DNA of 6,050 nt from Gammaproteobacteria bacterium (GTDB lineage: Bacteria > Pseudomonadota > Gammaproteobacteria > Methylococcales > Methylomonadaceae), in the NCBI GenBank assembly GCA_024276805.1, contig JAJRWJ010000454.1:1-6050 (forward strand). The letters run 5' to 3'. Shown here in pieces: positions 4,959-6,050 of this stretch. Position 1 is the first letter of the stretch; each line of letters starts with the position of its first letter. Below the pieces are notes generated by a model, which saw only the letters and a list, made by a program, of their open reading frames with translations, made no database searches and was not told the DNA's origin. The translations under genes and the position numbers were made by a program.

Positions 4959-5906
4959 GTGAAAATCAAACTCGGCATCGTCATGGATCCCATAGAACGG
5001 ATCAATATCGGCAAGGATACCAGTTTCGCCATGCTTCTGGAAGCTCAGAAGCGCGGCTGGGAACTGCATTATATGGAGTTGAATGATTTGTATCTGCGCA
5101 ACGGACGTGCATTCGCCAGAACCAGGCTGCTGCAGGTTCAGCGCAACGCGCAGCACTGGCATGCCTTCAGCGGCGAACAGAACATCGCCCTGGATGATCT
5201 CGCGGTGAGTCTGATGCGCAAGGATCCACCCTTCGATCAGGAATACATCTATGCCACATACCTGTTGGAATGTGCTGAACACCACGGTGTCTATGTGGTC
5301 AACAAACCGCAGTCCCTGCGCGACGCCAATGAAAAGCTCTATACCGCCTGGTTCCCGCAATGCTGCGCGGAAACGCTGGTGGCGCGAGAGCCCGGACGTA
5401 TCAGGGCTTTCCTGGCGGAGCATCGGGAAATCATCGTAAAGCCGCTGGATGGCATGGGCGGCGCCTCTATTTTTCATTTGCGCCTGGATGACCCGAATAT
5501 TTCTGTCATACTTGAGATCATGACCCAGCACAAGACCCGCTTTATCATGGCGCAACAGTATTTGCCGGAAATCAAGGATGGCGACAAACGCATCCTGCTG
5601 ATCGATGGTGAACCGATCCCCTATGCCCTGGCCCGTATTCCGGCAAAAGGGGAAACCCGCGGGAACTTGGCGGCGGGTGGCAGTGCCCAAGGTAGAGCGC
5701 TGACCGAAAGAGACCGGTGGATTGCCGCTCAGGTTGGCCCCACGCTGAAAGAAAAAGGTCTGGTGTTTGTCGGGCTGGATGTGATCGGTGACTATTTGAC
5801 GGAAATCAATGTCACCAGTCCAACCTGTGTACAGGAGCTGGATCGTCAGTTTGACCTCAACATCAGCGCGTCCTTGCTGGATCATATAGAAAATCACCTG
5901 CAATAA
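4959..5906 (+). CDS. gshB: Glutathione synthetase
   Basis: This 315-residue cytoplasmic enzyme joins gamma-glutamylcysteine and glycine with ATP to make glutathione, the second step of that pathway. Its length matches the Escherichia coli enzyme (316). The N-terminal substrate domain (about 1-120) begins MKIKLGIVMDPIERINIGKD, with LMRKDPPFDQEYIYATYLLE at 85-104. The ATP-grasp domain follows, with IIVKPLDGMGGASIF (158-172), GDKRILLIDGEPIPYALARI (208-227), and the metal-binding end VGLDVIG (271-277) and TEINVTSPT (281-289). The start codon is GTG at 4959, supported by AGG eight bases upstream and by the conserved first residues. No gene for the first step (gshA) is in the window. The following tonB-type gene starts one base after the stop, so the two are probably co-transcribed. 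Confidence 0.98.
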   Translation: MKIKLGIVMDPIERINIGKDTSFAMLLEAQKRGWELHYMELNDLYLRNGRAFARTRLLQVQRNAQHWHAFSGEQNIALDDLAVSLMRKDPPFDQEYIYATYLLECAEHHGVYVVNKPQSLRDANEKLYTAWFPQCCAETLVAREPGRIRAFLAEHREIIVKPLDGMGGASIFHLRLDDPNISVILEIMTQHKTRFIMAQQYLPEIKDGDKRILLIDGEPIPYALARIPAKGETRGNLAAGGSAQGRALTERDRWIAAQVGPTLKEKGLVFVGLDVIGDYLTEINVTSPTCVQELDRQFDLNISASLLDHIENHLQ

Positions 5907-5907
5907 C

Positions 5908-6050
5908 ATGTCTGTACAACCCGGTTTCAATTCGCCAGTGTCACCCTCGGTCAGCGACTCCCTGCTGATCGCATTGTTCGTCGCCGTGGTCGTTCATGCC
6001 GTGATCATTATCGGCATTGGCTTCAACATGGAGCAGAAGGAGAAGGTCAA
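5908..6050 (+). CDS. tonB: TonB-type energy transducer (N-terminal part)
   Basis: Forty-seven codons and two bases are visible before the window edge. The protein starts MSVQPGFNSPVSPSVSDSLL, then has one hydrophobic segment at about residues 19-38 (LLIALFVAVVVHAVIIIGIG), followed by charged residues MEQKEKV. A single N-terminal anchor with a histidine inside it (H30, in HAVIIIG) is the mark of TonB, where this His is needed to work with ExbB-ExbD and pass proton-motive energy to outer-membrane receptors. The serine usually four residues before the His is Ala here. Position directly after gshB is common for TonB-family genes in gammaproteobacteria and supports the call. The proline-rich linker and C-terminal domain are outside the window. 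No good ribosome site is seen and the gap to gshB is one base, so translational coupling is likely. Confidence 0.8.
   Translation, partial: MSVQPGFNSPVSPSVSDSLLIALFVAVVVHAVIIIGIGFNMEQKEKV

Noticed and set aside
4956..5930. A 324-codon minus-strand frame opposite gshB
   Set aside because: It is the antisense shadow of gshB, whose plus-strand protein matches glutathione synthetase along its full length.

Overview
The window looks like a piece of a gammaproteobacterial chromosome. The evidence is the sequence of ribosomal proteins L28 and L33 (both very close in type to the enterobacterial proteins), the gshB-tonB gene order, and the SulP and DedA proteins. Base composition is moderate, near 50% G+C by eye. 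The genus cannot be named from the sequence alone. Nothing here is a clear phage, CRISPR array, tRNA, rRNA or intact insertion sequence.

Layout. Positions 1-219 (minus) hold the N-terminal 73 codons of a membrane sensor, probably a methyl-accepting chemotaxis protein, that runs off the left edge. Positions 220-660 are AT-rich, have no convincing gene and contain a perfect 10-bp inverted repeat. Positions 661 to about 1190 (plus) are a decayed GGDEF-EAL cyclic-di-GMP gene. It has in-frame stops, a frame change, and most of its middle missing. It runs tail to tail into a SulP-family anion transporter (1185-2837, minus). A DedA-family membrane protein follows (3145-3744, minus). Positions 3745-4254 are gene-free but rich in small hairpins. 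The ribosomal operon rpmB-rpmG (4659 down to 4255, minus) comes next, with a good extended -10 promoter. Divergent from it, gshB (4959-5906, plus) has its own promoter and is followed after one base by the start of a tonB-type gene (5908 to the right edge).

How the parts work together. The left part is signalling and motility (chemoreceptor, dead cyclic-di-GMP enzyme). The middle is two separate membrane proteins, and the right part is housekeeping (translation, glutathione synthesis, TonB energy transduction). No multi-gene defence or biosynthetic system is visible.

The most unusual signal is a family of four short repeats with the core TGCGGAGAGTATA around rpmB-rpmG. The two inner copies are an exact 14-base inverted repeat on either side of the operon. 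The two outer copies are a 24-base inverted repeat with 21 matches. One inner and one outer copy together form a hairpin inside the predicted rpmB leader. This could be a small mobile or interspersed repeat, or a regulatory structure; the sequence alone does not decide.
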